DNA from: Noviherbaspirillum autotrophicum | GTDB taxonomy: Bacteria; Pseudomonadota; Gammaproteobacteria; Burkholderiales; Burkholderiaceae_D | Assembly (NCBI RefSeq): GCF_000818395.1 | Contig: NZ_JWJG01000028.1 | Location: 2,950,454 to 3,001,202, forward strand | Length of the DNA: 50,749 nt | Direction: 5' to 3' | Shown: piece after piece, positions 44,542 to 50,749 of the stretch | Layout: each line of letters starts with the position of its first letter | How positions within the stretch are numbered: the first letter of the stretch is position 1 | The notes under the pieces: generated by a model | Told to the model about the DNA's origin: nothing | The model's database searches: none | The model's input: the letters and a program-made list of their open reading frames with translations, nothing else | Position numbers and translations under genes: made by a program

Positions 44542-44564
44542 ATTTTGACACTCCGGGCCATGCC

Positions 44565-44592
44565 TCGACGGGCGAGGGTTATCACGTATAAT
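44565..44592 (+). promoter_or_regulatory. putative alaS promoter
   Basis: A perfect -10 box TATAAT lies at 44587-44592 about 38 bases before the alaS ATG. A weak -35 match TCGACG sits at 44565-44570, 16 bases upstream. The TTGACA at 44545 is too far away to pair with this -10. Confidence 0.55.
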
Positions 44593-44629
44593 CAACGGTT
44601 TGCAACGCATTCCACCTTTCGCCTAGAAC

Positions 44630-47257
44630 ATGAAATCGTCTGAGATCCGCGACAAATTCCTGAAGTTTTTTGAGTCCAAGGGCCACGCCATCGTTCCGTC
44701 CAGTCCGGTGGTGCCGGGCGACGACCCGACCCTGCTGTTTACCAACGCCGGGATGAATCAGTTCAAGGACGTGTTCCTGGGCTTCGACAAGCGGCCCTAC
44801 ACGCGCGCGACGACGGCGCAGAAATGCATCCGCGCCGGCGGCAAGCACAACGACCTGGAAAACGTCGGCTACACCGCGCGCCACCACACCTTCTTCGAAA
44901 TGCTGGGCAACTTCAGCTTTGGCGACTACTTCAAGCACGACGCCATCCAGTACGCCTGGGAGCTGCTGACCGAAGTGTTCAAGCTGCCCAAGGATAAGCT
45001 GTGGGTCACCGTCTACGCGGAAGACGACGAAGCCTACGACATCTGGCACAAGACGGTCGGCGTGCCCGCCGAGCGCATCGTGCGCATCGGCGACAACAAG
45101 GGTGCGCGCTATGCATCCGACAACTTCTGGATGATGGGCGACACCGGACCGTGCGGCCCCTGCACCGAAATCTTCTACGACCACGGCCCCGAGATCGCCG
45201 GCGGCCCGCCCGGATCGCCCGACGAAGACGGCGACCGCTACATTGAGATCTGGAACAACGTGTTCATGCAGTTCAACCGCGACGAGGCAGGCGTGATGCA
45301 CAAGCTGCCCAAACCCTCGGTCGACACCGGCATGGGCCTGGAGCGGATCACGGCGGTGCTGCAGCACGTGCACAGCAACTACGAGATCGATACCTTCGTG
45401 AATCTGCTGGCTGCCGCGAAAAAGGCGGTTGATGCGGCCGGCGCCGGCGATTGCGACCAGGCGTCGCCGTCGCTGAAAGTGATCGCCGACCACATCCGCG
45501 CCTGCACCTTCACGGTGGTCGACGGCGTCATCCCGAGCAATGCCGGCCGCGGCTATGTGCTGCGCCGTATCGCTCGCCGCGCCATCCGCCACGGCTACAA
45601 GCTCGGCGCGCGCAAGCCGTTCTTCCACGCGCTGGTGCCGGCGCTGGTGGCCGAGATGGGCGACGCCTATCCGGAATTGCGCCAGAACGAAAAGCGCGCG
45701 ACCGAAGTGTTGAAGCAGGAAGAGGATGCGTTCTTCCGCACCATCGCCAACGGCATGGAAATCCTGGAAAAGGCGCTGGCAACGGGCACCAAGCAGATCG
45801 ACGGCGACACCGCGTTCAAGCTCCACGACACCTACGGCTTCCCGGTCGACCTGACCGCCGACGTCTGCCGCGAGCGCGGCGTGACGGTGGACGAGGCGCG
45901 CTTCAATGTGCTGCTCGACGAGCAGCGCCAGCGCGCACGCGAAGCCGGCAAGTTCAAGATGGCGCAGGGCCTCGAATACAGTGGCAGCCCGACCACCTTC
46001 CATGGCTACGAGAAGCTGATCCACGAAACGGCGCAAGTGACCGCGATCTACGTCGACGGTACCCAGGTTACGGAAGCGAAGTCCGGCGACGATGCAGTCA
46101 TCGTGCTCGATCACACCCCGTTCTACGCGGAGTCTGGCGGCCAGGTCGGCGACACCGGCGAGCTGCGCAACGCCGTTGCGCGCTTCCTCGTGGAAGACAC
46201 GATCAAGATCCAGGCCGACGTGTTCGGCCACCACGGCAGCATCGCCGAAGGCGTGATCAAGGTGGGCGATACGATCGTCGCCCGCGTCGATGCCGAAAAA
46301 CGCGCGAAGACCATGCGTAACCATAGCGCGACGCACCTGCTGCACAAGGCGCTGCGCGAAGTGCTCGGCGCACACGTGCAGCAGAAGGGCTCGCTGGTCA
46401 ACGCCGAGCGTACCCGCTTCGACTTCGCGCACAACGGTCCAATGACTTTGGAGCAGATCCGCAAGGTGGAAGCGATCGTCAACGCCGAAATCCTCGCCAA
46501 TGAAGCGACCCAGGCGAAGGTGATGCCGATCGAGGATGCGCAAAAAACGGGCGCGATGATGCTGTTCGGTGAAAAATACGGCGACGAAGTGCGCGTGCTG
46601 TCGATCGGTTCGAGCCGCGAATTGTGCGGCGGCACCCACGTGCAGCGCACCGGCGACATCGGCCTGTTCAAGGTCGTTTCGGAAAGTGGTGTGGCCGCCG
46701 GCGTGCGCCGTATCGAGGCAATCACCGGCGACAACGCACTGGCCTATCTGCAATCGCTGGAATCGACCGTGAACCAGATGGCCGGCACCCTCAAGGCGAC
46801 GCCGTCCGAGCTTCCCTCCCGGATTGGCAGCGTGCTTGACCAGGTGAAGTCGCTGGAGAAGGAACTCGCCGCGGCCAAGGGCAAGCTCGCTTCCGCCCAG
46901 GGTGACGAACTGTTCGCCAAGGCTGTCGATGTCAACGGCATCAAGGTGCTGGCCGCAACGCTGAACGGCGCCGACGTGCCGGCATTGCGCGAGACGATGG
47001 ACAAGCTGAAAGACAAGCTGAAGACCGCTGCCATCGTGCTGGCCACTGTCAACGACGGCAAGGTAAGCCTGATCGCCGGCGTGACGTCGGACGCGATCAC
47101 CAAGGTGAAGGCGGGTGAACTGGTCAACTTCGTCGCGCAGCAAGTCGGCGGCAAGGGTGGCGGGCGTCCCGACATGGCCCAGGCCGGCGGCACTGACCCG
47201 GCGGGCTTGCCGAAGGCGCTCGACGGTGTCACCGACTGGGTGCGCCAGCGCGCATGA
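44630..47257 (+). CDS. alaS: alanyl-tRNA synthetase
   Basis: 875 residues, full length. Class II synthetase attaching alanine to tRNA-Ala, with an editing domain. The start [19 protein letters not shown], class II motif [37 protein letters not shown], and [13 protein letters not shown] form the catalytic core. The editing site has [16 protein letters not shown] with HVQQKGS and the late [13 protein letters not shown] zinc-type motif. The C-terminal coiled coil and Gly-rich domain ([15 protein letters not shown]) end the protein. The Nudix start codon lies inside its stop (ATGA overlap), so the two are translationally coupled. A promoter and terminator upstream show that it begins the operon. 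Confidence 0.99.
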   Translation: MKSSEIRDKFLKFFESKGHAIVPSSPVVPGDDPTLLFTNAGMNQFKDVFLGFDKRPYTRATTAQKCIRAGGKHNDLENVGYTARHHTFFEMLGNFSFGDYFKHDAIQYAWELLTEVFKLPKDKLWVTVYAEDDEAYDIWHKTVGVPAERIVRIGDNKGARYASDNFWMMGDTGPCGPCTEIFYDHGPEIAGGPPGSPDEDGDRYIEIWNNVFMQFNRDEAGVMHKLPKPSVDTGMGLERITAVLQHVHSNYEIDTFVNLLAAAKKAVDAAGAGDCDQASPSLKVIADHIRACTFTVVDGVIPSNAGRGYVLRRIARRAIRHGYKLGARKPFFHALVPALVAEMGDAYPELRQNEKRATEVLKQEEDAFFRTIANGMEILEKALATGTKQIDGDTAFKLHDTYGFPVDLTADVCRERGVTVDEARFNVLLDEQRQRAREAGKFKMAQGLEYSGSPTTFHGYEKLIHETAQVTAIYVDGTQVTEAKSGDDAVIVLDHTPFYAESGGQVGDTGELRNAVARFLVEDTIKIQADVFGHHGSIAEGVIKVGDTIVARVDAEKRAKTMRNHSATHLLHKALREVLGAHVQQKGSLVNAERTRFDFAHNGPMTLEQIRKVEAIVNAEILANEATQAKVMPIEDAQKTGAMMLFGEKYGDEVRVLSIGSSRELCGGTHVQRTGDIGLFKVVSESGVAAGVRRIEAITGDNALAYLQSLESTVNQMAGTLKATPSELPSRIGSVLDQVKSLEKELAAAKGKLASAQGDELFAKAVDVNGIKVLAATLNGADVPALRETMDKLKDKLKTAAIVLATVNDGKVSLIAGVTSDAITKVKAGELVNFVAQQVGGKGGGRPDMAQAGGTDPAGLPKALDGVTDWVRQRA

Positions 47258-47769
47258 TGCGCTTTTGTCCCATGTGCGCTGCGCCGCTCATCGAGCGCGC
47301 GGATGAAGGTGAGGGCGGCAAGCTCCGCCTCGCCTGCCCGGACGGGCACTGGACGCACTGGGACAACCCGCTGCCGGTCTTGGCTGCGCTGGTCGAGATC
47401 GATGGGCGGATTCTGCTGGCGCGCAATGCCGCGTGGCCGGAAAAGATGTTTGCTCTTGTCACCGGTTTCATGGAGCGTGGCGAAACGCCCGAACAGGGCG
47501 TGGCACGCGAACTCAAGGAAGAAACCGATCTCGACGCCAGCGAGATCAAGCTGATCGGCGTCTACGAATTCATCCGCAAGAATGAAGTCATCATTGCCTA
47601 CCATGTCAAGGCAAGCGGCGAAATCCGGCTGTCGCCGGAACTCGTCGAGTATCGGCTGGTCGCCCCGGAAAAGCTGCGGCCCTGGCATGCCGGGACCGGA
47701 TATGCGGTAGCCGATTGGATGCGCGCCCGCGGCTTGCCGGTCGAATTCATCGACTTGCCCGCCGCCTGA
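47254..47769 (+). CDS. Nudix hydrolase with N-terminal zinc ribbon (NudC-like)
   Basis: 171 residues. The start FCPMCAAPL and a later ACPDGHW give Cys pairs of a zinc ribbon, as in NADH pyrophosphatase NudC, though the full N-terminal domain of NudC is missing. The Nudix box is [27 protein letters not shown] and E-E positions are kept, but the usual Gly near the end is Asp. It hydrolyses a nucleoside diphosphate linked to another group; substrate choice cannot be read from sequence. It starts in the alaS stop codon (ATGA), so it is expressed with AlaS. Coupling of housekeeping and cleanup functions is plausible but not proven. Confidence 0.9.
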   Translation: MMRFCPMCAAPLIERADEGEGGKLRLACPDGHWTHWDNPLPVLAALVEIDGRILLARNAAWPEKMFALVTGFMERGETPEQGVARELKEETDLDASEIKLIGVYEFIRKNEVIIAYHVKASGEIRLSPELVEYRLVAPEKLRPWHAGTGYAVADWMRARGLPVEFIDLPAA

Positions 47770-47861
47770 CGGCATGAATACTGGCTATTGCTTGTTGCGT
47801 CGCACAAATACTCCCATATTTACGGTAGAATTTCGCGATCTGCAATCCTCTTTTCAGAGCA

Positions 47862-48095
47862 ATGACCATGGAATTTCATAAAGAGCTGGATGCTCGTGGC
47901 TTGAACTGCCCGCTGCCGATCTTGAAAGCCAAGAAGGCACTGGCAGAAATGGCCAGCGGTGAAATCTTGCGTGTCATCGCCACCGACCCCGGATCCGTCC
48001 GCGATTTCCAGGCTTTCGCGCGCCAGACCGGGAATACGCTGGTCGAGCAAAGCGAACTCGATCAGGAATTCATCTTCTTCATGAAGCGCAAGTAA
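47862..48095 (+). CDS. tusA: TusA-family sulfur carrier
   Basis: 77 residues, the usual size. ELDARGLNCPLPILKAKKAL carries the CPxP motif, in which Cys (near residue 16) accepts persulfide sulfur, followed by VIATDPGSVRDFQAFARQTGN and a short C-terminal strand. TusA relays sulfur from cysteine desulfurase to thiouridine synthesis or other targets; the family has several paralogues in betaproteobacteria, so the symbol may be generous. It lies in its own transcription unit, with gaps of 90 and 250 bases on either side. Confidence 0.9.
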   Translation: MTMEFHKELDARGLNCPLPILKAKKALAEMASGEILRVIATDPGSVRDFQAFARQTGNTLVEQSELDQEFIFFMKRK

Positions 48096-48247
48096 GAAGG
48101 CATGCCGCACGGGCTGTTCACCGCCTTGCGTCTCTCTTCCCGAACCGCCATTTCTGCGCGGTTTGCCTGTGGATTGTGCCACCAGGCAACTCTCATCGGC
48201 GATCTTGGATTTTTCATGCGTTTTAGTGCATACTCTCTACCAATTAA

Positions 48248-48263
48248 TAGAACGGTCGTGCTA
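48248..48263. promoter_or_regulatory. putative TetR-type operator upstream of etfBA
   Basis: The imperfect palindrome TAGAACGGTCGTGCTA has seven of eight symmetric positions matching. It lies about 30 bases before the -10 box of the etf promoter, and its form resembles sites of TetR-family regulators of fatty-acid degradation (FadP type, from memory). It could also be a chance palindrome. Confidence 0.55.
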
Positions 48264-48291
48264 AATTCCGTCAACGCTTCAGGTTCTCTCT

Positions 48292-48297
48292 TATAAT
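48292..48297 (+). promoter_or_regulatory. -10 box of the etfBA promoter
   Basis: TATAAT, a perfect match, about 50 bases before the etfB start. A -35 at the correct distance is poor (CGTCAA), suggesting that the promoter may need an activator or is simply weak. Confidence 0.6.
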
Positions 48298-48307
48298 CAC
48301 GGTTCGG

Positions 48308-48323
48308 TTTACGTTAACGTCAA
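48308..48323. promoter_or_regulatory. putative MerR-type (LiuR-like) operator in the etfBA leader
   Basis: The palindrome TTTACGTTAACGTCAA is symmetric around GTTAAC in all but one position. From memory it matches the consensus of LiuR, a MerR-family regulator of branched-chain amino-acid and fatty-acid degradation in proteobacteria. It lies just downstream of the expected transcription start, 23 bases before etfB. Confidence 0.6.
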
Positions 48324-48346
48324 TTGTTTTTTGCAAAGGCAAACTT

Positions 48347-49096
48347 ATGAAAGTTTTGGTTCCAGTCAAGCGCGTGGTGGACTACAACGTCAAAGTGCGG
48401 GTCAAGTCCGACGGCACGGGCGTCGACATTGCCAACGTCAAGATGTCGATGAATCCGTTCGATGAAATCGCGGTGGAAGAAGCGACTCGCCTGAAAGAAG
48501 CCGGCAAGGTAACCGAAGTGGTCGCCGTTTCCTGCGGCGTGACCCAATGCCAGGAAACCCTGCGCACTGCGATGGCAATTGGCGCGGACCGCGGCATCCT
48601 GGTTGAATCTGATGCCGAACTGCAGCCGCTGGCCGTGGCCAAGCTGCTCAAGGCGCTGGCCGACAAGGAGCAGCCGCAACTGATCATCCTCGGCAAGCAG
48701 GCCATTGACGACGACTGCAACCAGACCGGCCAGATGCTGGCAGCCCTCCTGGGCTGGCCGCAGGCGACCTTTGCCTCGAAAGTGACACTGGAAGATGGCA
48801 AGGCCACCGTGACCCGCGAAGTGGACGGCGGCCTGGAAACCGTGGCGCTGCAACTGCCGGCCATCGTGACCACCGACCTGCGCCTGAATGAACCGCGTTA
48901 CGTCACCCTGCCGAACATCATGAAGGCCAAGAAGAAGCCGCTGGAAACCGTCAAGCCGGCCGATTTGGGTGTGGATGTCGCGCCGCGCGTGAAAACCCTG
49001 AAGGTTGCCGAGCCGCCGAAGCGCTCTGCCGGCATCAAGGTGCCGGATGTGGCCACGCTGGTTGGCAAGCTCAAGAACGAAGCGAAAGTCATCTAA
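48347..49096 (+). CDS. etfB: electron transfer flavoprotein, beta subunit
   Basis: 249 residues, full length. The start [19 protein letters not shown], the AMP-binding region ([38 protein letters not shown]) and the family signature [45 protein letters not shown] identify EtfB. With EtfA it forms the soluble FAD-containing heterodimer that carries electrons from acyl-CoA dehydrogenases to ETF:ubiquinone oxidoreductase. AAGG lies upstream of the ATG. etfA follows after 26 bases. Two palindromes upstream suggest regulation. Confidence 0.98.
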   Translation: MKVLVPVKRVVDYNVKVRVKSDGTGVDIANVKMSMNPFDEIAVEEATRLKEAGKVTEVVAVSCGVTQCQETLRTAMAIGADRGILVESDAELQPLAVAKLLKALADKEQPQLIILGKQAIDDDCNQTGQMLAALLGWPQATFASKVTLEDGKATVTREVDGGLETVALQLPAIVTTDLRLNEPRYVTLPNIMKAKKKPLETVKPADLGVDVAPRVKTLKVAEPPKRSAGIKVPDVATLVGKLKNEAKVI

Positions 49097-49122
49097 TAAT
49101 TTCAGATCAGGAAAAAACTATC

Positions 49123-50052
49123 ATGACCGCACTTGTCATTGCTGAACACGACAACGCTTCGCTCAAGGGAAGCACTCTCAACACCGTCACCGCTGCCGCC
49201 CAATGTGGTGGCGATGTCCACGTCCTGGTCGCCGGCCACAACTGCGGCGCTGCCGCTGAAGCCGCATCGAAGATCGCTGGCGTATCCAAAGTTCTGGTTG
49301 CCGACGCTGCGCACTTTGCCGACGGCCTTGCCGAGAACGTCGCCGAGCAAGTTCTTGCGTTGGCATCGGCCTATTCGCACATCCTGGCGCCGGCCACCGC
49401 CTACGGCAAGAATATCGCCCCGCGCGTGGCCGCCAAGCTGGACGTCGGCCAGATCTCCGAAATCACCAAGGTCGAATCGCCCGATACCTTCGAGCGCCCG
49501 ATCTACGCCGGTAACGCGATTGCGACCGTGCAATCGACCGACAACGTGAAGGTCATCACCGTCCGGGGTACCGGCTTTGACGCTGCCGCCGCCGGCGGCT
49601 CGGCTGCCATCGAAAACGTGGCTGCTGCAGGCGACTTCGGTAAGTCCGCTTTCGTGTCGCGCGAACTGGCCAAGTCCGACCGTCCAGAACTGACTGCCGC
49701 CAAGATCGTGGTGTCCGGCGGTCGCGGCATGGGTTCGGGCGAAGCCTTCAAGATCCTCGAGCCGCTGGCCGACAAGCTGGGCGCAGCCATGGGTGCGTCG
49801 CGTGCGGCAGTCGATGCCGGCTTCGTGCCGAACGACTGGCAGGTTGGTCAGACTGGCAAGATCGTGGCTCCCCAGCTGTACATCGCCGTGGGTATTTCGG
49901 GCGCGATTCAGCATTTGGCCGGCATGAAGGATTCCAAGACCATCGTGGCGATCAACAAGGATCCGGAAGCGCCGATCTTCTCCGTGGCCGACTACGGCAT
50001 CGTCGGCGATCTGTTCGAAATCGTGCCGCAACTTGTTGCAGAGCTCGGTTAA
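49123..50052 (+). CDS. etfA: electron transfer flavoprotein, alpha subunit
   Basis: 309 residues, normal length. The FAD-binding C-terminal domain is well conserved: [39 protein letters not shown] and [37 protein letters not shown]. The N-terminal part contacts EtfB. It holds the FAD that accepts electrons from acyl-CoA dehydrogenases. The AGGAAA ribosome-binding site is clear, and the gene is part of the etfB-etfA operon that seems to lead on to the acyl-CoA dehydrogenase. Confidence 0.98.
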   Translation: MTALVIAEHDNASLKGSTLNTVTAAAQCGGDVHVLVAGHNCGAAAEAASKIAGVSKVLVADAAHFADGLAENVAEQVLALASAYSHILAPATAYGKNIAPRVAAKLDVGQISEITKVESPDTFERPIYAGNAIATVQSTDNVKVITVRGTGFDAAAAGGSAAIENVAAAGDFGKSAFVSRELAKSDRPELTAAKIVVSGGRGMGSGEAFKILEPLADKLGAAMGASRAAVDAGFVPNDWQVGQTGKIVAPQLYIAVGISGAIQHLAGMKDSKTIVAINKDPEAPIFSVADYGIVGDLFEIVPQLVAELG

Positions 50053-50066
50053 GAAGCAAAGAATCA

Positions 50067-50086
50067 GCGGGCGGCAAGCGGCCCGC
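50067..50086 (+). terminator. hairpin after etfA
   Basis: GCGGGC / GCCCGC with an eight-base loop, 15 bases past the etfA stop, followed by an AT-rich stretch (AATAATTATTTG). A near-palindrome CCGGGCAGG...CCGGG lies at 50112-50129. The structure might end transcription or only reduce flow to the acyl-CoA dehydrogenase gene. Confidence 0.45.
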
Positions 50087-50208
50087 GTACAAGAATAATT
50101 ATTTGAAAATACCGGGCAGGCTTGCCGGGTTTGTCGCGGACACGACAGGATTTTTCCGGTCGCTCCGCAATAATTCCCGCAGTCCTGCCTATTTTTTTTG
50201 GAGCCCCC

Positions 50209-50749
50209 ATGAGCTATGTCGCCCCGTTGAAGGACATGCTGTTCGTAATCAACGAACTTGCAGGTCTGTCTGAAGTGAATGCATTGCCCGGCTGCGAAGA
50301 CGCCAGCCCGGAAACTGTCGAAGCTGTCCTGGAAGAGAATGCAAAGTTCTGCGGCGAAGTCGTTGCGGAACTGAATGTTGCGGGCGACAAGGAGCCGAGC
50401 TACTGGCACGATGGACAGGTCACCACCACCAAGGGCTTCAAGGAAGCGTTCAAGGCGTTCGGCGAAGCGGGCTGGCAAGGCGTGCAGCATCCGGTCGAAT
50501 TCGGCGGCCAGGGCTTGCCGAAGCTGGTGGCGACGCCATGCATCGAAATGCTCAATTCCGCCAACCTGTCATTCGCGCTGTGCCCGCTGTTGACCGACGG
50601 CGCCATCGAGGCGCTGATGACCGCGGGTAGCGAAGAACAGAAGCGGATTTATCTCGCTAACCTGATCTCCGGCAAGTGGACCGGCACGATGAACCTGACC
50701 GAGCCGCAGGCGGGCTCCGACCTGGCGCTGGTACGTTCGCGCGCAGTGC
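50209..50749 (+). CDS. acyl-CoA dehydrogenase, N-terminal part (runs off the window)
   Basis: 180 codons are visible, open at the right edge. The start MSYVAPLKDMLFVINELAGL and the following helices, GWQGVQHPVEFGGQGLPKL, and the flavin-binding loop WTGTMNLTEPQAGSDLALVRSRA match long-type acyl-CoA dehydrogenases (about 590-600 residues). The enzyme makes a 2,3-double bond in acyl-CoA and hands electrons to the ETF coded just upstream. GGAG lies five bases before the ATG. The catalytic base lies beyond the window, so chain-length preference is unknown. Confidence 0.94.
   Translation, partial: MSYVAPLKDMLFVINELAGLSEVNALPGCEDASPETVEAVLEENAKFCGEVVAELNVAGDKEPSYWHDGQVTTTKGFKEAFKAFGEAGWQGVQHPVEFGGQGLPKLVATPCIEMLNSANLSFALCPLLTDGAIEALMTAGSEEQKRIYLANLISGKWTGTMNLTEPQAGSDLALVRSRAV

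Noticed and set aside
44545-44550. TTGACA as -35 of alaS
   Set aside because: It is 36 bases from the TATAAT, far beyond the normal 16-18 base spacing.
44582-47143. 853-codon minus-strand frame opposite alaS
   Set aside because: It is the antisense shadow of alaS, His/Val/Gly-rich without any recognisable domain.

Overview
The window is about 50.7 kb of GC-rich chromosome. Codon use, gene families (RhlE-type helicase, GlnS, AlaS, EtfBA followed by an acyl-CoA dehydrogenase, LytS/LytR pair, TldD/TldE-like pair) and compact gene order suggest a Burkholderiales betaproteobacterium, probably Oxalobacteraceae-like. That placement is inference from the proteins, not from a database search. One RNA gene is visible, an initiator tRNA-Met at 16805-16881 on the minus strand.

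Region 1 (1-16.5 kb) is ordinary chromosome: a DEAD-box helicase, a chemoreceptor, a DUF2231 membrane protein, an alpha/beta hydrolase convergent with a PlsC-type acyltransferase, a CzcE-like lipoprotein, a polar amino-acid ABC transporter (ATPase, permease, binding protein), a diguanylate cyclase, a 2-keto-4-pentenoate hydratase-family enzyme, a second solute-binding protein, a cytochrome c and an AhpD-like protein.

Region 2 (16.6-26.9 kb) is the accessory part. A REP-associated tyrosine transposase (RAYT, HUH/Y1 family) lies at 19826-20533. Around it are at least a dozen copies, whole, half or decayed, of a palindrome with arms ATATGGGGTCAGACTCGA / TCGAGTCTGACCCCATAT. Several 3'-terminal fragments of RAYT genes and one IS4-type transposase fragment sit between REP halves. 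A ~150-bp composite repeat carrying its own intrinsic terminator is present twice, and a second palindrome family flanks an FRG-domain gene as direct repeats. Cargo genes, which look AT-richer than their surroundings, are a SAM methyltransferase, an FRG-domain protein, a DUF262+DUF1524 (GmrSD-like) nuclease-type protein and an unknown helical protein with a hydrophobic tail. Together these read as a small candidate defence island assembled by REP/RAYT activity.

Region 3 (27-43 kb) returns to GC-rich chromosome: glnS, two related membrane proteins (one short), an alpha-carbonic anhydrase, a LytTR response regulator with its sensor kinase, a gamma-glutamyltransferase-family protein, a non-canonical TldD/TldE-like pair, a CoA-transferase and a PAS-GAF-GGDEF-EAL protein.

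Region 4 (43-50.7 kb) holds a glycerophosphodiester phosphodiesterase, a repeat-containing secreted protein, alaS translationally overlapped by a Nudix gene, a TusA-like protein, and etfB-etfA followed by a truncated acyl-CoA dehydrogenase. The etf promoter carries two palindromes that look like operators for fatty-acid or branched-chain amino-acid catabolism regulators.
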